Notes: generated from the sequence alone by a model not told the origin. A DNA stretch of 64,000 bases from Geodermatophilus aquaeductus (GCF_900182545.1 NZ_FXTJ01000005.1:62001-126000); one strand, 5' to 3'; positions 45,164 through 55,050 are shown, counted from the first letter of the stretch. Program-made: numbers and translations.

Positions 45164-46641
45164 CCCGGCGTGCCCGTCGTCGAGGCCCGGGCCGCCGCGA
45201 ACCGCGCCAGCGTGCGCTCGCGGCCGAGCAGCTCGATCGACTCGTACAGCGGCGGGGACACCGTGCGCCCGCTCACCGCCACCCGCACCGGCCCGAACGC
45301 CTGCCGGGGCTTGCGCCCCAGCCCGTCGACCAGCGCGGCCTTGAGCGCCTGCTCGATGCCGGCGGCGCTCCAGTCGGCCAGGTCGCGCAGCGCGTCCGCG
45401 GCGGCGTCGAGCACCTCGCCGTCCTCGGGCCGCAGGTTCTTCGCGGCGGCCGCGGGGTCGATGGCGACGTCGTCGGTGAAGAGGAAGCCGAGCAGGCCGA
45501 CGGCGTCGGACAGGACCACCGTGCGCTCCTGCGCCAGCGGCGCGATCGCGCGCAGCACGCGGTCCTGCTCCGGCGACGGCGGGTCGGACACCAGGCCGGC
45601 GCCGGCGAGGAAGGGCAACACGCGGTCGACGTACTCCTCGACCGGCAGCTCGCGCACGTGGGTGGCGTTGATGGCCTCGGCCTTCTTCAGGTCGAAGCGG
45701 GCGGGGTTGGCGCTGACCCGGGTGACGTCGAAGGCCTCGACCATCTCCGCCATCGAGAACACGTCGCGGTCCTCGGCGATCGACCAGCCCAGCAGCGCCA
45801 GGTAGTTGGCGAACCCCTCGGGCAGGAAGCCGCGCTCGCGGTAGACGTCGACGTTGGACTGCGGATCGCGCTTGGACAGCTTCTTGCTGCCCTCGCCGGT
45901 GACGTAGGGCAGGTGGCCGAAGCGCGGCGTCCGGCTGGCGACGCCGACGTCCTGCAGCGCCGCGTAGAGGGCGAGCTGGCGGGGCGTGGAGGGCAGCAGG
46001 TCCTCGCCGCGCAGGACGTCGGTGATGCCCATGAGCGCGTCGTCGACGGGGTTGACGAAGGGGTACAGCGGCGCGCCGTTGCCGCGCACCAGGACGAAGT
46101 CGGGCACCGAGCCCGCGGCGAAGCGGACCTCACCGCGGACCAGGTCGGTCCACACGAGGTCCTCGTCGGGCATCCGCAGCCGCAGCACCGGGTCGCGGCC
46201 CTCGGCGCGGAAGGCGGCCTTCTGCGCGTCGGTGAGGAAGCGGTCGGCGTTGTCGTAGCCGAGCTTGGGGTCCTGCCCGGCGGCCCGGCGCCGCGCCTCG
46301 ACCTCCTCGTTGGTCGAGAACGACTCGTAGGCGTGCCCGGCCTCGAGCAGCCGGGCCGCGACGTCGCGGTAGACCTCGGCGCGCTCGGACTGCCGGTAGG
46401 GCCCGTGGGGGCCGCCGACCTCGGGGCCCTCGTCCCAGTCCAGGCCCAGCCAGCGCAGGCAGTCGAGCAGGTGGCCGTAGGACTCCTCGGAGTCGCGCGC
46501 GGCGTCGGTGTCCTCGATGCGGAAGACGAACGCGCCGCCGGTGTGCCGCGCGTGGGCCCAGTTGAACAGCGCGGTGCGCAGCAGGCCGACGTGCACCATG
46601 CCCGTCGGCGAGGGGCAGAAGCGGGTGCGCACCGTGCTCAT
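45160..46641 (-). CDS. gltX: Glutamate--tRNA ligase
   Basis: A 493-residue class I synthetase. The HIGH-type motif is [20 protein letters not shown] and the KMSKS-type motif is [14 protein letters not shown]. In actinobacteria this enzyme is usually non-discriminating and charges tRNA-Gln with Glu, which GatCAB then amidates. Its two substrate tRNA species lie 1.3 kb downstream. The ATG overlaps the FAH-gene stop by 4 bases (ATGA). Confidence 0.97.
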   Translation of the reverse strand: MSTVRTRFCPSPTGMVHVGLLRTALFNWAHARHTGGAFVFRIEDTDAARDSEESYGHLLDCLRWLGLDWDEGPEVGGPHGPYRQSERAEVYRDVAARLLEAGHAYESFSTNEEVEARRRAAGQDPKLGYDNADRFLTDAQKAAFRAEGRDPVLRLRMPDEDLVWTDLVRGEVRFAAGSVPDFVLVRGNGAPLYPFVNPVDDALMGITDVLRGEDLLPSTPRQLALYAALQDVGVASRTPRFGHLPYVTGEGSKKLSKRDPQSNVDVYRERGFLPEGFANYLALLGWSIAEDRDVFSMAEMVEAFDVTRVSANPARFDLKKAEAINATHVRELPVEEYVDRVLPFLAGAGLVSDPPSPEQDRVLRAIAPLAQERTVVLSDAVGLLGFLFTDDVAIDPAAAAKNLRPEDGEVLDAAADALRDLADWSAAGIEQALKAALVDGLGRKPRQAFGPVRVAVSGRTVSPPLYESIELLGRERTLARFAAARASTTGTPG

Positions 46642-47450
46642 CGGGCGCTCCCGGCGGTGGAGGCGGTGTCGGCACCGCTCACCGAGTTGGTCAGCGAGCC
46701 CAGCGCCTCGATGGCGCACTCCACCCGCTGGCCGGGCCGGATCGGGCCGACGCCGGCCGGGGTGCCGGTGAGGACGACGTCGCCGGGCAGCAGCGTCATC
46801 ACCTGCGAGATGTAGGAGACGAGCGTCGGGACGTCGAACAGCAGCTGGCTGGTGCGCCCGGCCTGGCGTGGCTCGCCGTCGACGGTGCAGGTGATCTCCA
46901 GGTCGGCGGGGTCCTTGCCCAGGCCGCGCAGGTCGGTCTCGATCCACGGGCCCAGCGGGCAGAACGAGTCGAAGCCCTTGGCGCGGGTCCACTGCCCGTC
47001 GGACTTCTGCATGTCCCGCTCGGTGACGTCGTTGCCGATCGTGTAGCCGAAGACGCTGCCCGGGACCTGCTCGGGCGTCAGGTTGCGCGCGCCGCGGGCC
47101 CCGATGACCACGGCGAGCTCGACCTCGTGGTGGACGTTGGTGCTGCCGGCGGGGATGCGGATGGCGTCACCCGGGCCGATGACCGACGTCGACGGCTTGA
47201 GGAACAGCAGCGGGCGCTCGGGCGCGTCGCCGGTGTTCATCTCCTTGACGTGGTCGGCGTAGTTCTTGCCGACGCAGACGACCTTGCTCGGCAGGATCGG
47301 TGAGAGCAGCCGGACGTCGGCCTGCGCGAAGCGCTGGCCGGTGAAGGAGATGGTGCCGAACGGGTGGCCCTCGATCTGGGCGACCTGGCCGTCGCCGTCG
47401 AGGACTCCGAAGGACATGCCCGAGGGCGAGGCGAAGCGGACGATGCGCAC
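46638..47450 (-). CDS. Fumarylacetoacetate hydrolase family protein
   Basis: 270 residues. FAH-fold motifs: [15 protein letters not shown], the metal site [24 protein letters not shown] and [19 protein letters not shown]. Family members include acylpyruvases, oxaloacetate decarboxylases and hydratases of aromatic catabolism, so the reaction is uncertain. In actinobacteria it is typically found next to gltX, as here, which argues for housekeeping rather than catabolism. GTG start without a clear ribosome site. Confidence 0.88.
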   Translation of the reverse strand: MRIVRFASPSGMSFGVLDGDGQVAQIEGHPFGTISFTGQRFAQADVRLLSPILPSKVVCVGKNYADHVKEMNTGDAPERPLLFLKPSTSVIGPGDAIRIPAGSTNVHHEVELAVVIGARGARNLTPEQVPGSVFGYTIGNDVTERDMQKSDGQWTRAKGFDSFCPLGPWIETDLRGLGKDPADLEITCTVDGEPRQAGRTSQLLFDVPTLVSYISQVMTLLPGDVVLTGTPAGVGPIRPGQRVECAIEALGSLTNSVSGADTASTAGSAR

Positions 47451-47504
47451 GCCGTCGAGGCTACTGACCCCGCGCGTCCCCGCCGCCCGCCCTACGGTGA
47501 CCGG

Positions 47505-47885
47505 GTGGCCGCCCGGTTCAGTGAGCTCGTGATCGACAGCCGCGACCCCGAGGCGCTGGCCGCGTGGTGGGCGGAGGTGCTCGGCTACCGGGTGCTCGGC
47601 CGCGACGAGGACGGCGCGGTCGAGATCGGCCCGGAGGCCGGGTTCGGCGGCGCGGCCCCGACGCTGGTCTTCACGCCGGTCGGTGAGTACGAGACGGCCA
47701 AGTCGCGCCTGCACGTCGACCTCAACGCCACCGACCGCGACCAGGACGCCGAGCTGCAGCGGCTGCTGGACCTCGGCGCCACCCGCGCCGACGTCGGGCA
47801 GACCGGGGAGGAGAGCTGGCACGTGCTCGCCGACCCCGAGGGCAACCCGTTCTGCCTGCTGCGCCGCCGGCTCCACCCGTTGTGA
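47505..47885 (+). CDS. VOC-superfamily (glyoxalase-like) protein
   Basis: 126 residues made of two beta-alpha-beta modules: FSELVIDSRDPEALAAWWAEVLGYRVL and SRLHVDLNATDRDQDAEL...WHVLADPEGNPFCLL. This is the usual actinobacterial glyoxalase-like form. The ligand is unknown. The GTG start is divergent from the FAH gene. The next gene follows after 16 bases. Confidence 0.8.
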   Translation: MAARFSELVIDSRDPEALAAWWAEVLGYRVLGRDEDGAVEIGPEAGFGGAAPTLVFTPVGEYETAKSRLHVDLNATDRDQDAELQRLLDLGATRADVGQTGEESWHVLADPEGNPFCLLRRRLHPL

Positions 47886-47901
47886 CACCAGAGGAGTCCC
47901 C

Positions 47902-48231
47902 GTGATCCTGATCGTCATCAAGTTCCCCGTCCGGCCCGACGCGATCGACGAGTTCCGCGCCAAGGCCGACGAGTACGCCGCGGCGGTGAACGCGGAGGAG
48001 GGCAGCCTGTTCTTCGAGTGGTCCCGCAGCGTGCTCGACCCGAACACCTTCGTCTGCATCGAGGGCTTCCGGGACTCCGACGCCGGCGCCTCGCACGTGG
48101 CCACCCCGCACGCCAAGGCCGCGTTCGACTGGATGTCGGACCTGGTCGCCGAGCAGCCGCAGATCATCTACGTCGACACCCCCGACGTCAGCGGCTTCGG
48201 CCCGATGGGCGAGGTGCAGCCGCGGCGGTGA
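47902..48231 (+). CDS. Antibiotic biosynthesis monooxygenase (ABM) family protein
   Basis: 109 residues with an ABM ferredoxin-like fold: MILIVIKFPVRPDAIDEFRAKADEYAAAV...EGSLFFEWSRSVLDPNTFVCIEGFRD. Related proteins are quinol monooxygenases or haem-degrading enzymes, or simply dimeric binding proteins. AGAGGAG lies 7 bases before the GTG. Confidence 0.85.
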   Translation: MILIVIKFPVRPDAIDEFRAKADEYAAAVNAEEGSLFFEWSRSVLDPNTFVCIEGFRDSDAGASHVATPHAKAAFDWMSDLVAEQPQIIYVDTPDVSGFGPMGEVQPRR

Positions 48232-48280
48232 CCCGTCCGGGTCGTTGACCGGGAGCGGGCGTCGGCGCGACAGTGGGCCG

Positions 48281-49393
48281 GTGACCCGCGCCCTCGCGGT
48301 GCTGACGTGCCTCGCGCTGCTCACCGTCGCCGTCGAGGCGACCGCCCATCCGCACCCGCTGCTCGCGGTCGCCCTCGGGACGACGTACGCCGCGCACGCG
48401 CTGGCCTCGCTGTGGTGGCTCCCCCGCCAGCCGGCGCCCCGCCGGTACTGGCTCACGGCCGCGCACGTGGGCCTGCAGCTGCCGCTCGGCGTGCTGCTGT
48501 TCGCCGCGGCGCACGGCGCGGTCGGGGCGACGCTGCTGCTGCTCGTGCTGGTCAGCCAGTGCGTGCTGCTGCTCCCGCTGCCCGCGGCGGCCGCGGTGAC
48601 GGCGGTCGTGCCGCTGGTGCACCTGGGCATGGGATGGGCCGACTTCGCCCGCAACGCCCTCGGGCTGCTCGGCGCCGCGGTGTTCACCGCCGTCGTCACC
48701 GCCCTGCTCCAGCAGGCGCAGCGGGCGCGTGCCGAGCTCGCCGAGGCCAACGACCTGCTGCGCGGGTACGCCGCACAGGCCGCCGAGCTCGCCACCACGC
48801 GCGAGCGCAACCGGCTGGCCCGCGACATCCACGACGGCCTGGGCCACCACCTCACCGTCGTCCAGATGCAGGTGCAGGCCGCCCGCGCGGTGATGGGCGC
48901 CGATCCCGCGCGCGCCGACGCCGTCCTCGCCAAGGCGCAGCACCAGGCGAGCGAGGCACTGGCGGAGGTGCGCCGGTCGGTGGCCACGCTGCGCGAGCCG
49001 GCCGCCCGCCCGCCGCTTCGGGCGGCGCTGGAGGCGCTGACCGGCGAGGCGGCGGCCGCGGGCCTGGACGCCACGCTCGAGGTCACCGGCCCCGAGCGTC
49101 CGCTGCCGCAGGAGGCCGAGGAGTCGCTGTTCCGGTCGGCCCAGGAGGGGTTGACCAACGTCCGCAAGCACGCCGGCGCCACGTGCGCGCGGGTGACGCT
49201 GGCCTACGGCGCGGACGGCACCGTGCGACTGGCCGTCCGCGACGACGGCCGCGGCCTCTGCGCCCCCGACGCCGACCGCCGCACCTTCGGCCTCGTGGGC
49301 CTGCGCGAACGGGCGGCGCGGGTCGGCGGGCGCGTGACCGTGGGGCCGGCGCCCGGCGCGGGCACCGAGCTGCTGGTGGAGGTGCCCGGGTGA
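48281..49393 (+). CDS. NarL-type sensor histidine kinase (DesK-like)
   Basis: 370 residues. There are five to six membrane helices (about 1-145), a short coiled linker, then HisKA_3 with the phospho-acceptor His in RNRLARDIHDGLGHHLTVVQ (about 188-207) and a HATPase_c with DDGRGL and GLVGLRERAARVGG. There is no large extracellular sensor, so the membrane part probably senses the signal. Its stop overlaps the response-regulator start. Confidence 0.9.
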   Translation: MTRALAVLTCLALLTVAVEATAHPHPLLAVALGTTYAAHALASLWWLPRQPAPRRYWLTAAHVGLQLPLGVLLFAAAHGAVGATLLLLVLVSQCVLLLPLPAAAAVTAVVPLVHLGMGWADFARNALGLLGAAVFTAVVTALLQQAQRARAELAEANDLLRGYAAQAAELATTRERNRLARDIHDGLGHHLTVVQMQVQAARAVMGADPARADAVLAKAQHQASEALAEVRRSVATLREPAARPPLRAALEALTGEAAAAGLDATLEVTGPERPLPQEAEESLFRSAQEGLTNVRKHAGATCARVTLAYGADGTVRLAVRDDGRGLCAPDADRRTFGLVGLRERAARVGGRVTVGPAPGAGTELLVEVPG

Positions 49394-50055
49394 GCCCCGT
49401 GCGCGTGCTCGTCGTCGACGACCAGGCGCTGTTCCGCGAGGCACTGGTGACCCTGCTGGGCGCCCGGCCCGAGGTCGAGGTGGTCGGCGAGGCCGCCGAC
49501 GGGCACCAGGCGCTGGAGCGGTCGGCCGCGCTGCGCCCCGACGTCGTGCTCATGGACCTGCACATGCCGGTGCTCGACGGGATCGGCGCCACCCGCCGGC
49601 TGCGCGTGGAGCAGCCCGGCGTCCGCGTCCTGGCGCTGACCACCTTCGACGACGACGAGGACGTCTTCGCCGCGCTGCGCGCCGGGGCGCTGGGCTACCT
49701 GCTCAAGGACGTGTCCTCCGAGCGCCTGGTCGAGGCGGTGCTGTCGGCCGCGCGGGGCGAGTCGGTGCTGCAGCCCTCGGTCGCGGCGAAGGTCGTGGCC
49801 CGCTTCGCCCAGCTCGACGCCGCGCAGCTCGACGCCCCGCGGAGGCGGCCGCAGCCGCTGGTCGTGCCGCTGTCCGACCGCGAGCTCGACGTCCTCCGGC
49901 TGCTCGCCGACGGCCGCAGCAACCGGGAGATCGCGGCCGCGCTGTTCCTCGCGGAGGGCACGGTCAAGAACCACGTGACCAGCGTGCTCGGCAAGCTCGG
50001 CGCCCGGGACCGCACGCAGGCCGCGCTGCACGCCCGCGCCCTCGAGCTGATCTGA
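49390..50055 (+). CDS. NarL/LuxR-family response regulator
   Basis: 221 residues. Receiver domain with acidic pocket VVDDQ and phospho-acceptor Asp in VLMDLHMPVLDG (about 54), Thr in LALTTFDDDED and Lys in YLLKD. C-terminal HTH: LSDRELDVLRLLADGRSNREIAAALFLAEGTVKNHVTSVLGKL. GTG start in a GTGA overlap with the kinase. Its likely target is the next membrane-protein gene or a distant locus. Confidence 0.93.
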   Translation: MSPVRVLVVDDQALFREALVTLLGARPEVEVVGEAADGHQALERSAALRPDVVLMDLHMPVLDGIGATRRLRVEQPGVRVLALTTFDDDEDVFAALRAGALGYLLKDVSSERLVEAVLSAARGESVLQPSVAAKVVARFAQLDAAQLDAPRRRPQPLVVPLSDRELDVLRLLADGRSNREIAAALFLAEGTVKNHVTSVLGKLGARDRTQAALHARALELI

Positions 50056-50136
50056 GGCCGGTCACGCCGGACCGTGACCGGCGACCGTGACCTCCGGCAC
50101 CTGGCAGGGACGGCGCCGCGCCCGACGCTCCCCGTC

Positions 50137-50532
50137 ATGACGACGACGCAGTCCCCCCGCAGCCGGCGCACCCGGCACCTCGTCCGCCACTACCTCGAGA
50201 TGGTGGTCGCCATGCTCGCCGGGATGGTCGTGCTCGGCCCGGTGCACGGGTTCCTCTGGCCCGGGCTGGACGACCGGGCCGACGTCGCCGCGCTGGTCAT
50301 GGCGACCGACATGGCGATCGGCATGGCCGCCTGGATGCGCTTCCGCGGCCACTCGTGGCCGGCGATCACGGAGATGTCGGCGGCGATGTACGTGCCGTTC
50401 GCGCTCCTGCTGGTGCCGTTCTGGCTGGGCGCGGTGTCCGGCGGCGTGCTGATGACCGCCGGCCACGTCCTGATGCTCCCGGCCATGGCCCTGGCCATGT
50501 GGTGGCGGGTGGACGAGTACGCCCACCACTGA
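50137..50532 (+). CDS. Four-helix membrane protein of unknown function
   Basis: 131 residues with four hydrophobic segments. A conserved-looking HYLEMVVAMLAGMVVLGPVHG helix, the ITEMSAAMYVPFALLLV helix and a C-terminal MWWRVDEYAHH are visible. I know the type as a recurrent actinobacterial membrane protein with no assigned function. It lies 81 bases after the response regulator on the same strand. Confidence 0.75.
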   Translation: MTTTQSPRSRRTRHLVRHYLEMVVAMLAGMVVLGPVHGFLWPGLDDRADVAALVMATDMAIGMAAWMRFRGHSWPAITEMSAAMYVPFALLLVPFWLGAVSGGVLMTAGHVLMLPAMALAMWWRVDEYAHH

Positions 50533-50671
50533 CCGCGAGCCGCCCTGCGCAGGACGTCGGACCGGTCGCGGGGCCGGAGGCTCCCGGCCGGGACGCCGTG
50601 GCTGGGCTCAACGCACCTGGGGGACCGCACCTGGCCGCGGTGTCGGCCGGTAGGCCGACGGTGTAGTCGCC

Positions 50672-52243
50672 TCAGCGGTGGCGGACGGCGTAGGTGAGGG
50701 CGTCGACCAGGGCGTGCCAGGAGGCCTCGACGATGTTGTCGTGGACGCCGACGGTGGTCCACTCCCCCACGCCGTCGGTGGTGTCGATGAGCACCCGGGT
50801 GGTGGCGCTGGTGCCGCCCTTCCAGCCGAGGATGCGGACCTTGTAGTCGGCCAGCGAGACGTCGGCCAGCTGCGGGTGGCGGCTGACCAGGGCCTGGCGC
50901 AGCGCGTTGTCGAGGGCGTTGACGGGGCCGTTGCCCTCGCCGGTGCTGATGATCCGCTCGCCGTCGACGTGGATCTTCACCGTCGCCTCGCTGACGACGA
51001 CGCCGTTGCCCCAGTGCTCGACCGTCGTCCGGTAGCTCTCCAGCTCGAACAGCGGCTCGGGCGCGCCCGGGAGCTGCGAGCGCAGGAGCAGCTCGAAGGA
51101 GGCGTCGGCGGCCTCGAACGACCAGCCGCCGGCCTCGAGCGCCTTGACCCGGTCGACGACCGCGCCCACGACGTCGGCGTGCCCGTCGAGGTCGACGCCG
51201 AGCTCGCGGCCCTTGAGCTCGACCGAGGCGCGGCCGGCCATCTCGGTCACGAGGATGCGCATGTCATTGCCGACGACGGCCGGGTCGAGGTGGTTGTAGA
51301 GCTCGGGGCTGACCTTGATCGCGCTGGCGTGCAGGCCGGCCTTGTGCGCGAAGGCCGACGTCCCGACGAAGGGCTGGTGGTCGTCGGGGGCGATGTTGGC
51401 GAGCTCGGCGATCGCGTGGCTGACCCGCTGCAGCTCGGCCAGGCAGTCCGCGGGCACGACCGGCAGGCCCATCTTGGTGACCAGGTTGGCCACCAGCGCG
51501 AAGGTGTCGGCGTTGCCAGCCCGCTCGCCGTAGCCGTTGGCGGTGCCCTGCACGTGGGTCACGCCGGCCTCGACGGCGGCCAGCGAGTTGGCGACGGCGC
51601 ACCCGGTGTCGTCCTGGCAGTGGATGCCGAGGCGTCCCTCGACCCGCGAGCGGACGTCGGCGACCACCCGGCCCACGCCCATCGGCAGCATGCCGCCGTT
51701 GGTGTCGCACAGGACGCCGACCTCGGCGCCGGCGGCGAAGGCGGCGCGCAGCACCTGCACGCCGTAGTCGGGGTCGGCGGCGTACCCGTCGAAGAAGTGC
51801 TCGCAGTCGACGAACACCCGCCGGCCGTGCGCCACGAGGAAGGCGACGGTGTCGGCCACCATCGCGAGGTTCTCCTCGAGCGTGGTGCGCAGCGCCTCGC
51901 GCACGTGGCGGACGTCGGACTTGGCGACCAGGCAGACCACCGGCGTCTCGGCGTCGAGCAGCGCGCGCACCTGCGGGTCGTCCTCGACGCGGACGCCGGC
52001 CTTGCGGGTGGCACCGAAGGCCACCAGCACCGCGTGCCGCAGCTTGAGCTCGGTGCGCGCGCGGGCGAAGAACTCGGTGTCCTTGGGCAGCGCCCCCGGC
52101 CAGCCGCCCTCGATGTAGCCGACGCCGATCTCGTCGAGCAGCCGCGCCGTGGCCAGCTTGTCGGCCACGGAGAAGCTGATCCCCTCGCGCTGCGCGCCGT
52201 CGCGCAGCGTGGTGTCGAAGACGTGGAAGTCGAGGGTGTCCAC
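50672..52243 (-). CDS. cimA: (R)-citramalate synthase
   Basis: 523 residues of the LeuA/CimA family. The N-terminal DRE-TIM barrel has FHVFDTTLRDGAQREGISFS, HCQDDTGCAVANSLAAVEAG, HVQGTANGYGERAGN and HKAGLHASAI. The C-terminal regulatory LeuA dimer domain (about 390-523) probably gives isoleucine feedback. It condenses pyruvate and acetyl-CoA to citramalate, a threonine-independent route to 2-oxobutyrate and isoleucine, further processed by LeuCD and LeuB. GGGAG lies 5 bases before the GTG. It is preceded by an attenuator leader. Confidence 0.92.
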   Translation of the reverse strand: MDTLDFHVFDTTLRDGAQREGISFSVADKLATARLLDEIGVGYIEGGWPGALPKDTEFFARARTELKLRHAVLVAFGATRKAGVRVEDDPQVRALLDAETPVVCLVAKSDVRHVREALRTTLEENLAMVADTVAFLVAHGRRVFVDCEHFFDGYAADPDYGVQVLRAAFAAGAEVGVLCDTNGGMLPMGVGRVVADVRSRVEGRLGIHCQDDTGCAVANSLAAVEAGVTHVQGTANGYGERAGNADTFALVANLVTKMGLPVVPADCLAELQRVSHAIAELANIAPDDHQPFVGTSAFAHKAGLHASAIKVSPELYNHLDPAVVGNDMRILVTEMAGRASVELKGRELGVDLDGHADVVGAVVDRVKALEAGGWSFEAADASFELLLRSQLPGAPEPLFELESYRTTVEHWGNGVVVSEATVKIHVDGERIISTGEGNGPVNALDNALRQALVSRHPQLADVSLADYKVRILGWKGGTSATTRVLIDTTDGVGEWTTVGVHDNIVEASWHALVDALTYAVRHR

Positions 52244-52282
52244 GGGTGCTCCCGGGGGGTTCGGCGGCGACCAGGCCCCTGA

Positions 52283-52314
52283 CACGAAGAAGACCCCCCG
52301 GGAACGGGAGGTCT
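52283..52314 (-). terminator. cimA attenuator terminator
   Basis: On the minus strand the stem AGACCTCCC/GGGGGGTCT (52291-52314) is followed by TCTTCTTCG. It lies between the leader peptide and cimA, so it would stop transcription early unless the leader ribosome stalls. Confidence 0.65.
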
Positions 52315-52343
52315 GCGCGCGGTCGGGGGTGCTGACCGCGCGC
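52315..52343 (-). promoter_or_regulatory. cimA leader hairpin overlapping the leader stop codon
   Basis: GCGCGCGGTC and GACCGCGCGC are exact complements around a 9-base loop. The arm nearer the leader peptide overlaps its TAG. A ribosome stalled on the preceding Ile codons would prevent this hairpin, as expected for an attenuator's pause or control stem. Confidence 0.6.
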
Positions 52344-52378
52344 TAGCCGATGATGAGGGTGGTGCCGAGCAGGTGCAT
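52343..52378 (-). CDS. cimA leader peptide MHLLGTTLIIG
   Basis: An 11-codon frame from ATG to TAG, with Leu-Leu, Leu and adjacent Ile-Ile codons. A -10 element TACACT (52387-52392) lies 8 bases before the ATG, so transcription would start at or next to the ATG and the mRNA would be leaderless. Two hairpins, one terminator-like, follow before cimA. The Ile-Ile pair just before the stop fits sensing of isoleucine, the end product of the citramalate route. Confidence 0.75.
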   Translation of the reverse strand: MHLLGTTLIIG

Positions 52379-52386
52379 CGCCCCGG

Positions 52387-52392
52387 AGTGTA
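52387..52392 (-). promoter_or_regulatory. -10 element of the cimA leader transcript
   Basis: TACACT fits TAnnnT and sits 8 bases upstream of the leader ATG. The -35 falls inside the leuB 3' end and is weak. Confidence 0.5.
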
Positions 52393-52410
52393 GCCCCGGG
52401 ACCCCGCGCC

Positions 52411-53433
52411 TCAGCCGCCGGCGAGGGCGGCCAGGCGGTCGCCGACCTCGGCGGTGCGGACCTGCGCCTGCGGCTCGCGGGTGGACAGGTCGAAGGCGAC
52501 GGCGGCGTTGACCCGGCGCGCCAGGTCGGCGTGGCCGAGGTGGTCGAGCAGCAGGCCCACCGAGAGCACGGTGGCCGTCGGGTCGGCGATGCCCTGCCCG
52601 GCGATGTCGGGCGCCGATCCGTGCACCGGCTCGAACATGCTCGGGTTGGTGCCCGAGGCGTCGAGGTTGCCGCTGGCGGCCAGGCCGATGCCACCGGTCA
52701 CCGCCGCCGCGACGTCGGTGACGATGTCGCCGAAGAGGTTGTCGGTGACGATGACGTCGTAGCGGCCCGGGTCGGTGATGAAGAACATCGAGGCCGCGTC
52801 CACGTGCTGGTAGGCCACGGTGACATCGGGGAACTCCGCGCCCACCTCCTCGACCGTCCGCGACCACAGCGAGCCGGCGTGGGTGAGCACGTTGGTCTTG
52901 TGGATCAGCGTCAGGTGCCGGCGCGGCCGTGCCTGCGCCCGCTCGAACGCGTAGCGGACGACGCGCTCCACCCCGAAGGCGGTGTTGATGCTGACCTCGG
53001 TGGCGATCTCGTGCGGGGTGTCGCGGCGCAGGACGCCCCCGTTGCCCACGTACGGGCCCTCGGTGCCCTCGCGGACGCAGAGCATGTCGATGCTGCCGGG
53101 GTCGGCCAGCGGGCTGCGGACGCCGTCGTAGAGCTTGGCCGGGCGCAGGTTGACGTGGTGGTCGAGCTCGAAGCGCAGCCGCAGCAGCAGCCCGCGCTCG
53201 AGGATGCCGGGCGGCACGCCCGGGTCGCCGATGGCACCGAGCAGGATCGCGTCGTGCCCGCGCAGCTCGTCGAGCACCGAGTCGGGCAGCAGCTCACCGG
53301 TCCGCTGCCACCGGGTGGCGCCCAGGTCGTAGTCCGTCGTCTCCAGGTCGGGGGCGACCGACCGGAGGACCTTGAGGCCCTCGGCGACCACCTCGGGACC
53401 GATGCCGTCTCCCGCGATCACAGCCAGGCGCAT
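52411..53433 (-). CDS. leuB: 3-isopropylmalate dehydrogenase
   Basis: 340 residues. Decarboxylating dehydrogenase motifs: [19 protein letters not shown], the substrate-binding [14 protein letters not shown] and metal-binding [26 protein letters not shown] with the NAD loop [18 protein letters not shown]. It acts in leucine synthesis and, on 3-methylmalate, in the citramalate route to isoleucine. It starts ATG and begins 15 bases after serA. Confidence 0.97.
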   Translation of the reverse strand: MRLAVIAGDGIGPEVVAEGLKVLRSVAPDLETTDYDLGATRWQRTGELLPDSVLDELRGHDAILLGAIGDPGVPPGILERGLLLRLRFELDHHVNLRPAKLYDGVRSPLADPGSIDMLCVREGTEGPYVGNGGVLRRDTPHEIATEVSINTAFGVERVVRYAFERAQARPRRHLTLIHKTNVLTHAGSLWSRTVEEVGAEFPDVTVAYQHVDAASMFFITDPGRYDVIVTDNLFGDIVTDVAAAVTGGIGLAASGNLDASGTNPSMFEPVHGSAPDIAGQGIADPTATVLSVGLLLDHLGHADLARRVNAAVAFDLSTREPQAQVRTAEVGDRLAALAGG

Positions 53434-53448
53434 GGCGACGACCCTAGG

Positions 53449-55050
53449 TCAGCGCGGGTCGAGGTCGGCCGAGCGGGCCTCGCGCGCGCCGATCCGGCCG
53501 GCGATGTCGGCCAGCAGGTCGGCACCGACCGGGCTGTCGACGACGACGGCCATGAGCGCCTCGCCGCCGCGGGTGGTGCGGCTGACCTGCGCCCCGGCGA
53601 TGTTCACACCGGCCTCCCCCAGCGCCGCCCCGACCGTGCCGACGACGCCGGGCCGGTCCGTGTAGACGAAGAACAGCAGGTGGCCCGACAGGTCGAGGTC
53701 CATGTCGAAGCCGTCGACCTCGACCAGCTTAGGCACCTGGTTCTTGCCGAACAGCGTCCCGGAGACGGCGACCTCGCGGCCGTCGGCCATCGCGCCGTGC
53801 ACCCGCACCAGGTTGCGGTAGTCGGGGCTCTCGACGTCGCTGGTGAGCGTCACCTCGAGCCCGCGCTGCCCGGCCAGCAGCGGCGCGTTGACGTAGGTGA
53901 CCTGCTCCTCGACGACGTCGGCGAACACGCCCCGCAGCACCGCCAGCTGCAGGACCGAGGCGTCGAACTCGGCGAGCTTGCCGCGCACGTCGACGGTGAC
54001 CGACTGGGCCAGCCCGCCGGCGACGGCGGTGAACACCGTGCCGAGCTTCTCGGCCAGCGGCAGCCCGGGCCGCACGTCCTCGGCGACGACGCCGCCGGCC
54101 TGCACGTTGACCGCGTCGGGCACGAACTCGCCCTGCAGCGCCAGCCGGACGGAGTGGGCGACGGCGGTGCCGGCCTTGTCCTGCGCCTCCGTCGTCGAGG
54201 CGCCCAGGTGCGGGGTGACGACGGTGTTGGGCAGGCCGAACAGCGGGCTGTCGGTGGTGGGCTCGGTGGCGAAGACGTCGATCCCGGCCGCACCGACCTG
54301 GCCCGTGCGCAGCGCGTCGGCCAGGGCGGCCTCGTCGACCAGCCCGCCGCGGGCGGCGTTGACGACGATGACGCCGCGCTTGGTGGTGGCCAGCTCCTCG
54401 GCGCCGATCAGCCCGAGCGTCTCCGGCGTCCTCGGCAGGTGGACGGTGATGAAGTCCGCCTCGCGGAGCAGCTCCTCCAGCGACACCATTCGCACCCCGA
54501 GCTGCGCGGCGCGGCCGGGCTGGATGTAGGGGTCGTAGGCGATCAGCGTGGTGCCGAAGGCGGCCATGCGCTGGGCCACCAGCTGGCCGATGCGGCCGAG
54601 GCCGACGACGCCGACCACCTTGCCGGTGACCTCGACGCCCATGAACTGCGACCGCTTCCAGGCGCCCTCGCGCAGCGACGCGTCGGCGGCCGGGATCTGG
54701 CGGGCGGCGGCCAGGAGCAGCGCGACGGCGTGCTCGGCGGCGCTGACGATGTTCGACGTCGGGGCGTTGACCACCAGGACGCCGCGCTCGGTGGCGGCGG
54801 CGACGTCGACGTTGTCCAGGCCGATGCCGGCGCGGGCGACGACCTTGAGGTTCGGTGCGGCGGCGAGGGCCTCGGCGTCGATCCGCGTGGCGCTGCGGAT
54901 CATGACCGCCGCCGCGTCGGCCAGCGCGGGCAGCAGCGCGGAGCGGTCGGCGCCGTCGACGGAGCGGATCTCGACGTCGGCGCCCAGGACCTCCAGCACG
55001 CTGGGGGCGAGTTCCTCGGCGATCAGGACGACGGGCGCGGTCTCGGTCAC
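53449..55050 (-). CDS. serA: D-3-phosphoglycerate dehydrogenase
   Basis: 533 residues, the long actinobacterial form. The catalytic and Rossmann domains contain [31 protein letters not shown] and the active-site Arg/Glu/His in [13 protein letters not shown] and TPHLGAST. An ASB (allosteric substrate-binding) domain (about 320-450) and a C-terminal ACT domain ([29 protein letters not shown]) follow, giving serine feedback. GGAG lies 5 bases before the GTG. Confidence 0.97.
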   Translation of the reverse strand: MTETAPVVLIAEELAPSVLEVLGADVEIRSVDGADRSALLPALADAAAVMIRSATRIDAEALAAAPNLKVVARAGIGLDNVDVAAATERGVLVVNAPTSNIVSAAEHAVALLLAAARQIPAADASLREGAWKRSQFMGVEVTGKVVGVVGLGRIGQLVAQRMAAFGTTLIAYDPYIQPGRAAQLGVRMVSLEELLREADFITVHLPRTPETLGLIGAEELATTKRGVIVVNAARGGLVDEAALADALRTGQVGAAGIDVFATEPTTDSPLFGLPNTVVTPHLGASTTEAQDKAGTAVAHSVRLALQGEFVPDAVNVQAGGVVAEDVRPGLPLAEKLGTVFTAVAGGLAQSVTVDVRGKLAEFDASVLQLAVLRGVFADVVEEQVTYVNAPLLAGQRGLEVTLTSDVESPDYRNLVRVHGAMADGREVAVSGTLFGKNQVPKLVEVDGFDMDLDLSGHLLFFVYTDRPGVVGTVGAALGEAGVNIAGAQVSRTTRGGEALMAVVVDSPVGADLLADIAGRIGAREARSADLDPR

